64,000 nucleotides of DNA, taken from assembly GCA_033964015.1 (NCBI GenBank), contig CM066920.1, positions 186,001-250,000 of the forward strand. Reading direction: 5' to 3'. Positions 40,921 through 51,605 of this stretch are shown here, piece after piece. The first letter of the stretch is position 1. Each line of letters begins with the position of its first letter. Below the pieces are notes generated by a model. It saw only the letters and a list, made by a program, of their open reading frames with translations. It had not been told where the DNA came from and ran no database searches. The position numbers and the translations under genes are program-made. The stretch comes from Scolanthus callimorphus (lineage: Eukaryota; Cnidaria; Anthozoa; Actiniaria; Edwardsiidae).

Positions 40921-42663
40921 ACCCATTTTGATGTATTTCAAGAGCATAAAATCAGTGTTGGCTGTCGCCCCCATAGAAATATTAGGTTGAGAATAATTTT
41001 TTCTAGACAGTGGCTCTCAACAAAATTTTGCTTCTGGTGTTCCTGAATTAGTAATGAGATTTTTGGGATATATTTGACTGGGAAATCGGATTGAGATCTG
41101 CATCATGTAGCATGTGTAGCGAAATTGTATGGATACGATTTTTGGGGAGGGATATTTCCATGAATTTTTTGGAAGGCTAATTAATTGCATGTCGTAGGAA
41201 ATTTTCATTATGATGTTACAATGACTATGAAAAACTTTTAAGATGTCCGTTTAGGTGTTTAGGTGTCTTAATAATGTCGCTATTTTATTTTTTCAAATTT
41301 TAAATATAATTATTTGCTGATTTCAAAATACATGATTTTTTGTTCATTTTTTAATACAATGTAATGTCCCATCTACATGTTGAAGAGTGAACATATCATA
41401 TGTAACTGACAGTACTGACTGTATTGTTCATCAGGTTTAGCAAGATAATGCTTGTGTATCCACCATTTGTATCAATGCTGTATACTCTTCTTAAACATTC
41501 CACATTCAGGTTTGAGTTCAACTCTTGTGGTAAGACGTGTCAAGCAAGTGTTATGCAGTTGATGTGTTGTTTGATATCCATCAGTTTAGTTGACTTTAGT
41601 TGATATGGTGTGATGATTTACATTCTCATTATATGTACTATGTAGACTCTAGTACTGACCACTTTGAATATTTCTTTATGTTGCTGTTTCACTATTCTCC
41701 ATATATGACTCAAGGAGTTCAGAAGTAAATGTGGTACAAGGCAGTTGTCAATCATGACATCTTCTGGGGAACAATGTTAACAGCACCTAAACTTGCAAGA
41801 GTTGACATAAGATGTATGGTACCTGTAAAATGATATAACAGAAAAAATGAATTTCAATGTTGTAAAAGGAAAATGAAGTAGTAAATGGACTGTCTGCACT
41901 GTAATGAGTGTGAACCTCTGAGAGGAATAAACTGGTTGGTTCCCCTGGAGAATGGGGCTCCAAACTTGATCTTGAACTGGAATAATCTAATAAAAAAAGA
42001 TTGTACTGTGTTCCCTACTACGAAAATCACAGTACAACCATGATGACAGATGGCAGGTCCGTATAGCTGCCATGGTATGCAAGACATAAAATGATAGAAA
42101 TATGGGATATCAGGTAAATGTGTTTGTTGGTGTCCACCTCCCAATCTCGTTATTTCCCTAGGAAAAGGCAGGGTCGTGTTCTTGTGTTGCAGTTTATTAC
42201 TTACCTGATCATCAGTTGATATGTTTTGAAGGCCTTTAGGCCTGGTGGCACTTTTGCCAACAGAGACGAAAGCTAAATGCTGAGTGGGTTTTTAGAACAT
42301 TAAAGCCTTATGCTTTGTTTGAGTAAGGATAATGGTAAATTTGCGATTGCCAGTATACTGGTGGACTCTACAATGTTAAGCTTAGGATGCCAGTTGGTTG
42401 AAGTATTCAGTGATAATAATGTGTAGTATAGAGGTGTTAGAGACAGAATTTGTAGTGTTAAAGCAACATGCGGGTAAATTTTGGTTAATGTGGATGGAGA
42501 TGCATGGAAGGTATAACATTAAGAAATTAATATTGATGGGAAAAGGAAATATAATGTCACTTTGATTTATGTTGTGTCGTTCTTGAAAAACGCCTATGTT
42601 TAAGAAGATATAAAAGTGTGACTTAATTGCAGATGTTTGTGTATATGTATAAGCTAGTGCAAT
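40921..42663. other. AT-rich non-coding region 3' of the Helentron
   Basis: No gene recognised. The 3' terminus of the Helentron should lie somewhere here, but I could not find a convincing CTRR end with its hairpin. Confidence 0.4.
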
Positions 42664-43414
42664 TCAATAAAATGACCCATATATAGGTTTATGGTCACTA
42701 AAATAAGACTCTAGAGCACCAGAAGATGGTATGTTCGTGTATATATGATCAAGTAGTGAATGGTAATCTGTCGTGAACTGATTAATAAGCTGGGTATAGC
42801 CTCTCTGTTCTACTAGACATCTGGTTAATGCTTTACTTTCTGAAGATTTTTCAAGCAGATTGACATTGAAATCACCTAATATAACTGTAGGAGTGTTTTG
42901 ATCAGGAATGATATTATCAAGAACATGGTTTATGGCACCAATAAGGTTTTTCAGATTTACCACACTTTTTGAACGATAAATGCCTACTATATAGATATGT
43001 GAAGTTGGTGCAGACAGCACAGAAATAGTAAGTTCTACCTTGTTTAAGTTAGCTCTGAAAGGCTGTGTTATACAATTTACATTATTTCTTACATAAACTG
43101 CTGTTCCATATGGAGTTCTGACATTGTTTTCTGGATTCATGTCATTTCTAAATAGGGTAAAATCATTGAGTTGATAATCATTATCATTATCAAAACAGCA
43201 AGACATTTACATGAGCAGCTTGAACATTATAATCATACTTTACATCGTGAAAATGAAGGTGGAGAGATCTTACATTGTGAAACAGTACTGTGATTGTGTC
43301 CTCTTTGATGTTATACAAGGATGGTAAACAAGTAACTAATATGTTCTCTCTGAGTCTGGCCATTTCTTCTTGAACCTTTTTGCTGACACATATTTTTTTC
43401 TCATTCAAGTTCAT
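42664..43414 (-). CDS. Helentron APE-like endonuclease domain
   Basis: Exonuclease/endonuclease/phosphatase fold: VLFHNVRSLHLHFHDVK at the start, then YGTAVYVRNNV, VELTISVL, IYIVGIYRS, VILGDFNVNLLEKS (catalytic Asp/Asn motif), LDHIYTN and YFSDHKPIYGSF (SDH motif) at the end. It follows the helicase in the same direction. An internal break near 43,200 separates the first ~70 codons from the rest; the acidic residue expected there (as in SETW-like motifs) is lost in the break. Function: DNA nicking in the transposition cycle (known for the family, inferred here). Confidence 0.8.
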
Positions 43415-45566
43415 ATGTGCAAAGTTGAGCTATTTCTTAGTCTACTTAATCCCACGTAATGCATATGTTCCCGACTACAGGATGGCAAATCAACAACTGC
43501 TTCACTAAGTGTGTCACCTTGACAGCGGTGAATAGTTTTCGCCGCAGATGCTCTCAGAGGAAATTGTCTGCGAAGAATGTGGGCTTGATGCCTCTTTGAT
43601 ATTTGAAATTGTCTGGTTATTTCAAAGATTGGGGTCCAATTCTTATGTGTGGCATCACTGTATAGGTGAGCATATTCTCTACGATGATTGAGACCAATAT
43701 AGTTATCATGAAATGAAACCCAGATGATACTTGGTCTGGCAGAATTCTGAACTCTGTAATCTATATGTTCTATTATACATTCAGCACCATTGGTCATACC
43801 ATCAGTAACATTGACATTTGTTGTCAAGTCATATTTAGCTGACACTGCTATTGAAATGACATTGTTTAAACCCATGGTTTTTGTTGGGTCGTTTGGAATT
43901 TTGATCTTTATTTTCAATTTCAGCTCTTCTGAAATATCGCCACAACCAGATCAATGCATTTGATTTGAGCTTTGTTAGTTTGAGTGCTTTCAAACACTAC
44001 ATCATTGTGGCTATTTACCAGCTGATTGGTAGAGAAGAGATGAGTTGTATGAATTGGATAATTTGGATCATTAGGCTTTAACATCAACAGTCGTGTTTTT
44101 AGCATTTCAATGTCAAGCTGAGTGTGGTTACCTTCTCTCAGACGATTTAATAATTCAGCAAATGAAGCATCATCTTTTTGTCTCATTATCTGAGTTAGCT
44201 CGAACATTGTAAAATACTCTTTCCAGATATTAGTTGCAAGGGAGTCATAACAGTCAGAACCACTTTCAAATATCCACTTATCAAACACTGGCTTAAGCTG
44301 AAATAAATCTCCAACTGATAGTACACTTATGCCTCCAAATTTATTGGTAGTTCCCATAATTTGTTGCAAACGTAAATTCAAGAAATTGAACATGCCACGT
44401 CCAACCATTGAGATTTCATCAATAAAAACAACTTTTAGCTTTCTTAGTTGTGCCCGTATTGTGTTAAGCCTATCTGCATCCAATGGGCGATATTCAAATC
44501 CTTTGTTAGCAGGGATTTTAAAAGCTGAGTGTAAGGTGTTACCTTTTATGTTAAATGCTGCTTTTCCAGTTGGTGCAACTTTAAGGACTTTTACTTCATC
44601 TGGGTTTTCTCCTGGTATGCTATTCAAGTATCTAACAAGTGCCTCATAAAGTGCATTTGTAACTGTGCTTTTTCCAACACCAGCTCCACCACTTAAAAAC
44701 AGATGGAGGGGATCCTCTTTAGTTTTAATCGAATGTAGCACATGGTAGAAAAATTCTTTTTGCTTTATGTTCAAAGAAGACACAAGTTTCCTATATTCAC
44801 TGTCTTGCAAACGTTTTTGCGTCAGGTCTTCATCGTCATTACACCTTGGTAATATACCCATGTCGTCATACATATCATATTCACTGTGTTGCTTGCTGCT
44901 ACCTGGGTCAAAGCATCCAAATAGTTCACTTGGTTTTGCGCTAATAACATTGTCTTGATCATCATTATGTTGTGCATTAGGTGCTACTGGCTGGGGAACA
45001 CTATCATTGTCATTTATATCTTGTATAGCCTTGTCAAGAATCTTGGTGTGGTGCTCATATGGTTGTTTGTTTTTTGTTATTAGTGCTTCAACTTGGCTAA
45101 ACCTTTCCTGATAAGTATGACAACCACCAATAATGTCATGTTGCTCATTTCTCCAAGGGGCATAAAGCATGAGCTGCTCTCGGTAGTAATTTTCAGGATC
45201 TTTATCCTTATTAAATCGTACAGATCTTACAATTTTAGGTTTTCGTCTTTTAACAAGCTTCATTCCTCCTCTCATTGGAAACTCAATAGCTGTAGCATCA
45301 TCCAATTCAATGTTATCCTTTGGATTATCATCAACATTATCCATAAAATCAGACTCTGGTAAATCAGATACAGATGATATGCCATTGTGACTTGCAAAAT
45401 CAGAAGTTTTTAAGTCTTTTACACAGTTAAACCAAGCAACAAAATCAGCCAGGCAGACATCCTTTAGTTGATATGGCCTTCTTTGGTATCTTTTGATAAC
45501 ATTATCTGATTCTATATCAGTTGAGTGGTCTGGTAGTTCCTTTAATTTATCAAGAGTTTTCAACAA
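43411..45566 (-). CDS. Helentron PIF1-like helicase domain
   Basis: Superfamily 1 helicase: Walker A LSGGAGVGKSTVTNAL, Walker B KVVFIDEISMVGRGMF, motif III VLSVGDLFQLKPV, ELTQIMRQKDD, and after a frame change near 43,918 the late motifs ASAAKTIHRCQGDTLSEAV and HYVGLSRLRNSSTLH. It unwinds DNA during rolling-circle transposition. The 3' frame ends just before the endonuclease. Confidence 0.88.
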
Positions 45567-45625
45567 AAATGTTCTTTCATTTGGACTGGATGTATTTATA
45601 AACTGAAACTCTCTTGATGACCGCC

Positions 45626-48600
45626 TTAGGGCATTTGTAATACTAAATAAACTGCTTCTTGTGCACTGATTTCAACGGCATTCAAAAACTTGTTTCCAAT
45701 TTGGCGTACTTTATTAACAATGTCTTTATTTCCATCACTGGCTTCTTGAGATGCTTTTTCTAGAAGTTTGCTCATTCCTCTTTGACCCTTTGTAATGTAA
45801 GACAATATATAAACAGCACATGCATAAGGATCTAAAACAAATTGTATGTCCATGTTTGCTCTCCAGGCCTTTAAAAGATTTGTGTTGTAATTATTTATTC
45901 TGATACTTGAGGGGGATCGTTGCAAAAGAAGGGTTGTTCTTTTTAAAGAGTATCTAATAGCCTGTATATACTGATCCTCTGTCAAATCCAATTTACCCAA
46001 AAAGGCTTCAAATGTTAGGGCCTCTCCATATTTCATTTCATCAAGAAGACAGCATATTTTATCTGAATTTTCTTTAACATGTTTGGCTTCATCTTCTTCT
46101 AGACTTGTTTCTGTTAGTGGTTCTAGAATCATAGTTCTTGGCATTGGTGGCAGAGGAAAATTAAACCGACAAACTTTATGGCCTAGTTTCTTACATGTTT
46201 TTGCATGTCTATGCATTTGAAGATTTAGAAGTTCTTGCATATCATCTGATTGATCATTTGAACAGGTAATATACTTATCAACAAAATCTGTTATCTCTTC
46301 ATTTGAGGCTTTTTGATACTGAGGAGAATTTTTGCAGAAAAGAAGCATGTGTATGTGAGGTGAGCCTCTGGACTGATATTCTGTCCTGTAAAAGTAGTCT
46401 ACTATTTCTCCTATAGGCAGAGCATTACTCTTTAGAACATCTCTAATAAACAATTGAACCATGTGTTCAAAATTTCTTGCACAGGTCACAGGGTCTTTCT
46501 GAATTAAATCTGCTTTTTGCTGCCAAGTCATATTATCTACATCATTATCAGTAAGTTCTCTATTCATGTTAAGTCTAGCGAGGGTTTTCAGGAGATGCTT
46601 CCATCTAGTTTCTGCAGCAGAGAATGAACAGAACCATGTAGGGTTACCCAATTGACGAATCATAGCAAACAAATCCTTTTTGCATCTTTCGAAATAAGGT
46701 GGTGATCCTCTTAAATTTCTCAGTACCCTAAATCCTTTATCAAGATGAACTAATTTGTTTACATAATCATCTGATTTTAAGTCACCTGCAGTATACTTTT
46801 TTCCTTTTGTTTTACATTTTCTGAGAGATAAGCAGGCACTATCTTGAATTTGTTTAATCTGAAGCTTTTTCAGCTTGTAAAAGATGTTTGGTATAGATTG
46901 GGCTACTCTTCTATCACGGCTTCTCAGTTCCCATTTGCATATTGTACTATAATGAACAGGTACTTTTCTGTCTTTATTTTCAGGTCGTGTTTGACCACAG
47001 TAGATTGTTGGGAATGCTAGGAATTCAGATTCTTTATCCATGAAAATGCCTAGTGGTCTGTTTCCTTCTCCTGGTGCAAAGCTTAATATCCTTTCTACAT
47101 TTTCTGTCATGTCAGGGGCTTGTAGTAAAGTATCAGTAACACCTGAAGGTCTTTCTTCGACTTCACACCAGCCATCATCATCATCATCATCATTCACGTC
47201 ATTATTATCTGACTCTGTTATTACTATTGTATTGGCTGTCTGTTGTGAACAGTTCTGAATGTTGTTTTCAGATACAGTTTCAGTTAACTGCAGGTCAGCA
47301 CAAGCATCAGTATTATGTAAGAACTCTTCCCATTCAGTGTTGTCAGTTGTTTCTGTGGCAACAGTAGTAATTATATTATTTTGCCAATCTTGCTGAACTT
47401 CGATGTGCTCTTTCTGAAACAATTTACTTGTTTGCACTAGGTATTTAGCTGCTTCCAGTACCTTTGCTGGTCTTATATTTTGGTACTGATAATGATGCTT
47501 GTAATTGAGACGTCGTTTCAGCTTAACAGGAATAGTTTGTGATTCATTGATAGGTCTTGGAAGAGTATTAATGGTTGAGTTGACATCAGCTGGAACATTA
47601 ACAACATTACCATGAATAGATAGCTGGCCACCCCTTGGAAGCTCACGCAACTGCATAAATGGGATTCGTGGAGAAATCAGCCGCTCTTCTAAAGGAGTTA
47701 AATTCAAACATTCTGGTTTTTCAGGAAACTGCATTCTGTTTGCTTTAGCAAAAGCTGGCAATTTTCCTTCTGTTAAGTTTGCATGACAAGTATAGCAAAT
47801 CCATTCTGTATTATTAACACTTTTAGTGTCAGTTATACATTCTCTAAGCAAACGCTCAGAACATTTACCACTGTACTTGTTAGGGTTGCATTTTATGACT
47901 GATGATCCGTACCACAACTGATCACAGGATGTACAGACATATATAGGGCCATCACATTCTATGTTTTTGTGAAAAGTATTGATCACTTTTGAAATACAAC
48001 ACCTACTGGAGTGCCGACCTGCTTCTATTACAGTTGTTGTAATGTCTTTGACATCTGCACCTGATATGTCAAATGTAGTTTGCTGTGTGTTTGAGCTTGA
48101 AGCTGCTTTCATTTCTTCACAATTTTTCTGTTTATGCTTATAATATGCTTCCCTTTCATAGTCTCTCAGTCTTTCAATATTTTGGATCCTTTTCTGCTTT
48201 CTAGAATGATTTTCCTGATCTCTGTACTCTTGTCTTTCTCTTTTATGATGCTTCGATTTACTTTCCTTATCTCTAAACTCCTTATTTTCTCTTTTCTTAC
48301 GCATCACATTTCTCTCTTTAACTTTGAACTCCTTACTCTCTCTTTTCTGACGCTTAGCATTTCTTTCCCTTTCTCTGAACTCCTTACTCTCTCTTTTCCG
48401 ATGCATGGCATTGTTCTCTTTATCTCTGAACTCCTTACTTTGTCTTTTCAGGTGCTTAGCATTACTTTCCTTATCTCTGAATTCTTTACTTTCTCTCTTT
48501 TTTCTCATAAATTCTCTCATATATGCTCTTTTTTTCTCAGCTTTGGTCAAAGTGGTTGTATTTGTCATATTATTACTGTTAACTGGCAACTTTTTGCTCA

Positions 48601-48652
48601 CAAAACATTTCTGATTTGACTGCATGTTTAACATTCCATCATGCACATTCAA
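45626..48652 (-). CDS. Helentron Rep (HUH) region with Arg/Lys repeat leader
   Basis: The N-terminal part has about six tandem units of the form SKEFRDKESNAKHLKR, a very basic coiled or nucleic-acid-binding tract (residues about 50-160). A zinc-finger region follows (CTSCDQLWYGSS, WICYTCHANL), then the Helitron-like domain with the HUH metal motif RGSPHIHMLLF and the tyrosine segment VYILSYITKGQRGMS. These are the catalytic parts that nick and rejoin DNA. The frame is 1,008 codons long; it connects upstream to the OTU part and downstream to the helicase after one-base breaks. Confidence 0.88.
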   Translation of the reverse strand: MNVHDGMLNMQSNQKCFVSKKLPVNSNNMTNTTTLTKAEKKRAYMREFMRKKRESKEFRDKESNAKHLKRQSKEFRDKENNAMHRKRESKEFRERERNAKRQKRESKEFKVKERNVMRKKRENKEFRDKESKSKHHKRERQEYRDQENHSRKQKRIQNIERLRDYEREAYYKHKQKNCEEMKAASSSNTQQTTFDISGADVKDITTTVIEAGRHSSRCCISKVINTFHKNIECDGPIYVCTSCDQLWYGSSVIKCNPNKYSGKCSERLLRECITDTKSVNNTEWICYTCHANLTEGKLPAFAKANRMQFPEKPECLNLTPLEERLISPRIPFMQLRELPRGGQLSIHGNVVNVPADVNSTINTLPRPINESQTIPVKLKRRLNYKHHYQYQNIRPAKVLEAAKYLVQTSKLFQKEHIEVQQDWQNNIITTVATETTDNTEWEEFLHNTDACADLQLTETVSENNIQNCSQQTANTIVITESDNNDVNDDDDDDGWCEVEERPSGVTDTLLQAPDMTENVERILSFAPGEGNRPLGIFMDKESEFLAFPTIYCGQTRPENKDRKVPVHYSTICKWELRSRDRRVAQSIPNIFYKLKKLQIKQIQDSACLSLRKCKTKGKKYTAGDLKSDDYVNKLVHLDKGFRVLRNLRGSPPYFERCKKDLFAMIRQLGNPTWFCSFSAAETRWKHLLKTLARLNMNRELTDNDVDNMTWQQKADLIQKDPVTCARNFEHMVQLFIRDVLKSNALPIGEIVDYFYRTEYQSRGSPHIHMLLFCKNSPQYQKASNEEITDFVDKYITCSNDQSDDMQELLNLQMHRHAKTCKKLGHKVCRFNFPLPPMPRTMILEPLTETSLEEDEAKHVKENSDKICCLLDEMKYGEALTFEAFLGKLDLTEDQYIQAIRYSLKRTTLLLQRSPSSIRINNYNTNLLKAWRANMDIQFVLDPYACAVYILSYITKGQRGMSKLLEKASQEASDGNKDIVNKVRQIGNKFLNAVEISAQEAVYLVLQMP

Positions 48653-50022
48653 GGTACAGTTGAAACATAATGAAACTCATTTAAATGGCCAATGTCTATT
48701 ACAGCAGACTCATTTTGTCCATTCATAGGGCTAATAATAGTTAATGCTGCAAAACCCTCATTTGATTCTGTTATGCGAATTGTTAAATTCAATGCATCTG
48801 ACACAGCTTGAACAATAAGATTATCACACCATGTACCTTGTTGTGACATACTGTACAGATAACTTAACCATGATTGGTCTGTGTTATACTCAATGAATCT
48901 TTCAGGGTTTCGTCTCATAAATTCTACTCCAGCAGCACGAACAGTCATGTGGTGGCTAGCATCATTATACAACTGAAAAGATACTGAGGCAAAAAAACAG
49001 TTTCCTGGTGGGGACATAACATCAAATGGTCTCAAGCCCTGTTCAGCTAGTCGAGCCTGCAAAAGTGTTACAGCATGGACTCTCTCTGCTGCATTTGCTT
49101 TAGCGGGAGGGACAATTGTTGGTCCTGGATTTTTCTCAACATCATTTGACCTAAGTATTTTTGTTCTGGATGCACAATAAATTCCAGTTTGTTTATTTAC
49201 AATTTTTGAATATTTTATAGTACACTGATCTTCAATGCAGAAAAAAACTGTTGTTTGGTTATATTTTACTGATGTAGAGATTTGGACTTGACCCAAACTT
49301 TTGAGTTTATTGTTTAAGATCCTTGTGTCACCTTTTCTGTTTTTCAAGTTTTGCTTATGTGAAATTTGACAAATTCTGACATGAGATCTTACAGCTATTT
49401 TGCTACAAGAGTGTAGCTCATTGGGTATTGTTATATTCCTTGCAGTATGATTGATATTTTGCGGCTTCTTTGTACTCAAATTTGATTTTTCTGTGGCTGT
49501 TTTTTCCCTCGGCTGTTGCTTTTTACATGCATGTCTTGAGAAGCACATCCTATTGTAGCTATAAATGATACGATAACGAGCAAATTTATTCTTGATATAA
49601 TAGTGCATTTGTGATGACTTTGGTATACATTTGCTCATTTCCTTTTTTGCCTTTCTTCTGACTTGTCTGTTCTTTTCTAAAATGGCTGTTAACTTTCTGA
49701 TTGGAATTCGGCTTGGTTCGCGATCTCTTTTGAATTTATTATGCCTAGATGCATCACTGCCATAGTAAATAAACATAGAATATCTAGATCTAGCGTCCTG
49801 ACGTCGGAGCGTTGCAGCACTGAACAAGACATGCTTTTCAAAAAGATCACATTCACCCATTAAATCGTCAAACATCTGAATCGACTTGTAACACTCAACT
49901 AGTAACATAAATAACAAAATAAACAACAAGATAAAGGCAACTAGTAAGCACATAACGTTCAAAGTCAGATGATCACCGACAGTAAAGAACAGCACGAAAG
50001 AAATTGTTACCTTTAACTTCAT
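48649..50022 (-). CDS. Helentron N-terminal part: membrane segment, 2A peptide, OTU protease
   Basis: Residues about 8-45 are strongly hydrophobic (LNVMCLLVAFILLFILLFML), then a basic segment, then a 2A ribosome-skipping motif DVEKNPGP (residues 294-301). An OTU-like cysteine protease domain follows, with D334 (RPFDVMSPPG), C342 (GNCFFASVS) and H451 (EFHYVS) as the likely catalytic residues. If the 2A works, the membrane/basic part is released as a separate product and the Rep polyprotein begins with proline before the OTU domain. The frame runs almost straight into the Rep part. OTU domains are known in Helitrons; their role is unclear. Confidence 0.82.
   Translation of the reverse strand: MKLKVTISFVLFFTVGDHLTLNVMCLLVAFILLFILLFMLLVECYKSIQMFDDLMGECDLFEKHVLFSAATLRRQDARSRYSMFIYYGSDASRHNKFKRDREPSRIPIRKLTAILEKNRQVRRKAKKEMSKCIPKSSQMHYYIKNKFARYRIIYSYNRMCFSRHACKKQQPREKTATEKSNLSTKKPQNINHTARNITIPNELHSCSKIAVRSHVRICQISHKQNLKNRKGDTRILNNKLKSLGQVQISTSVKYNQTTVFFCIEDQCTIKYSKIVNKQTGIYCASRTKILRSNDVEKNPGPTIVPPAKANAAERVHAVTLLQARLAEQGLRPFDVMSPPGNCFFASVSFQLYNDASHHMTVRAAGVEFMRRNPERFIEYNTDQSWLSYLYSMSQQGTWCDNLIVQAVSDALNLTIRITESNEGFAALTIISPMNGQNESAVIDIGHLNEFHYVSTVP
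49120..49143 (-). other. 2A-like ribosome-skipping peptide
   Basis: DVEKNPGP matches the 2A consensus D-(V/I)-E-x-N-P-G-P exactly, with skipping expected between Gly and Pro. It lies in the Helentron reading frame between the membrane-type leader and the OTU domain. 2A sequences are known in animal LINEs and RNA viruses. Confidence 0.85.
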
Positions 50023-50944
50023 GTCGTGGATGTGCGATAAGATTACTGTAATCGGTTATCAAAACACCAACCAGTATCAGCTCTAGCAGAGACTCAGTGG
50101 TGATTAAGCGATTTATAGCAGTTTTTAGTAATGTATAGCAGTGTAAGTAGTAGATTTCGCTTTACCTGAATCCACAGGTCTCGTTATGAGATCGATATTG
50201 GCCCAGCCGAAACGGTCGAAACAGATTTAGTGTAGGCCTATCGATTCGGTGTGTGGGCTGGTTTGTATATATGACCGAAAATATAACAAATGCAACACAA
50301 GATAGTAAAAAAGCGATAAAACTCACCTTCGTTTGCTGCAGTTGTTCTCCAATAAAGTTCTCCAATTAGGACTAAATAAAGCGGAGTCAAGCACCCAAAA
50401 TGGCGAATGCATGCTCCAAGTCACTCTTCGCAACTTCGTTCCCAGGGTCTCCCAGGGCACAGGTAGCCCAAATTAAGTTGCGAAGAAATCTTAAGAGAAG
50501 TTGCCGTTTACTCTTTTTGCTATTTCGTCTGTAAAAATTAATCTTGTGGACAGTTTAGATGTTGATTTACAACACAGAAAGGCATTTCAAAGGAAAACAG
50601 CGTCGCATAATGTAAATTGCCAGGTTGCAGATACCCAAGTAGTCCTGATGCCCATGCTTCACTAAGGAAACCCGGTACCGCAATGTTTAAATAACTACCT
50701 TGAGAAAGTTATTGTTTATTTCTCGTTGCTTACCTGTATTTCGTCTGTCAGAAGCAATCTTGTGGAAAGTTTTAACTTCTATGTGCACGGCAGAAAGACA
50801 TTAGGTAAATAGCGGAGGAGCATAATGGAACTTGCTGGTCTACGTATATAGTATCATCCTGTTGCCCAGGTTGAACTAACGACAACGACAACGACACAGG
50901 AAATTCGCTCTCCCACCAATAACTCGTTTTGATATGCTTTCAGC
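50023..50944. other. Region 5' of the Helentron coding part
   Basis: No gene. It should contain the Helentron promoter and 5' end, which I cannot mark. TTAAGTTGCGAAGAAATCTT at about 50,474 and TTTCGTCTGT words at 50,525 and 50,739 are the only repeated pieces noticed. Confidence 0.4.
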
Positions 50945-51605
50945 ATATCGCACGAGTTAAAAACATATGTAGGAATAACATATCCAAATTTCGTAGAAAT
51001 CCGGCCGGGGGAAGTTGGTTAAATTTTTGGTTTTACCGGCGACGTCAAGGGCGCCTTTTGTTTTCGGCGGCACTTAGACACTGAAAACACAGAAGCTGGG
51101 AGAATGTTTATAGACTGTACAGATGAAACCGGGGAAGATTTAACAAGGTTTTTCGGTTGAAACAAATAATTTCTGAGCGATGAGTTACGGCTATGAACAG
51201 TTTATTTCTTTTATTTCTTTTAGCGTATAATATTCGAACTTTGGTGTATCACCACGCGGGAAATACAAGGATCATATGGGATTTGTCAAAACGCACAATT
51301 ATTTAGTTATTATTTTGCAGAATTGGTTATAAACAAACACACAATTCACATCTATGCAATCACATTATGCAGTAGAAATAAATTGCTCGATATCTCGTTC
51401 AATATCACACCGAGTTACGGCCCTACAGTCTATAGCCTTCAATTCGAATTGTTCGCTTTCATTGTCTAAGTGCCACTGAAAACAACGGGCTTTCCTTCGT
51501 GCAGACGGAAAACCCCAAATTTAACCAACTTCCCCCGAACGGATTTTCACAAAATTTGGACAAGTATTTCTCACATATGTTCCTGAGAATTTGCTGTATA
51601 AAATC
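50945..51605. mobile_element. Degenerate foldback element
   Basis: The left arm (about 50,950-51,027, with GGGGGAAGTTGGTTAAATTT) and right arm (51,517-51,600, complement of the same) are imperfect inverted repeats of about 80 bases. The interior has no coding frame. A small palindrome GGGGAGCACGAGCTCCCC follows at about 51,675. Confidence 0.65.

Larger units (their letters stand above)
42664..50022 (-). mobile_element. Helitron of the Helentron type (Rep-helicase-endonuclease)
   Basis: Coding extent of a rolling-circle transposon: leader with 2A peptide, OTU protease, HUH Rep, PIF1-like helicase and C-terminal APE-like endonuclease, all on the minus strand. The endonuclease fusion is the mark of Helentrons. 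The frame changes near 48,650, 45,628, 43,918 and 43,412 each fit one lost base; another near 43,200 needs a different correction. With these the whole is one frame of roughly 2,450 codons. The true ends of the element were not identified. Confidence 0.88.

Noticed and set aside
42480..50500. Exact Helentron termini
   Set aside because: I looked for TC/CTRR-type ends and a terminal hairpin but found no convincing pair by eye; only the coding extent is given.
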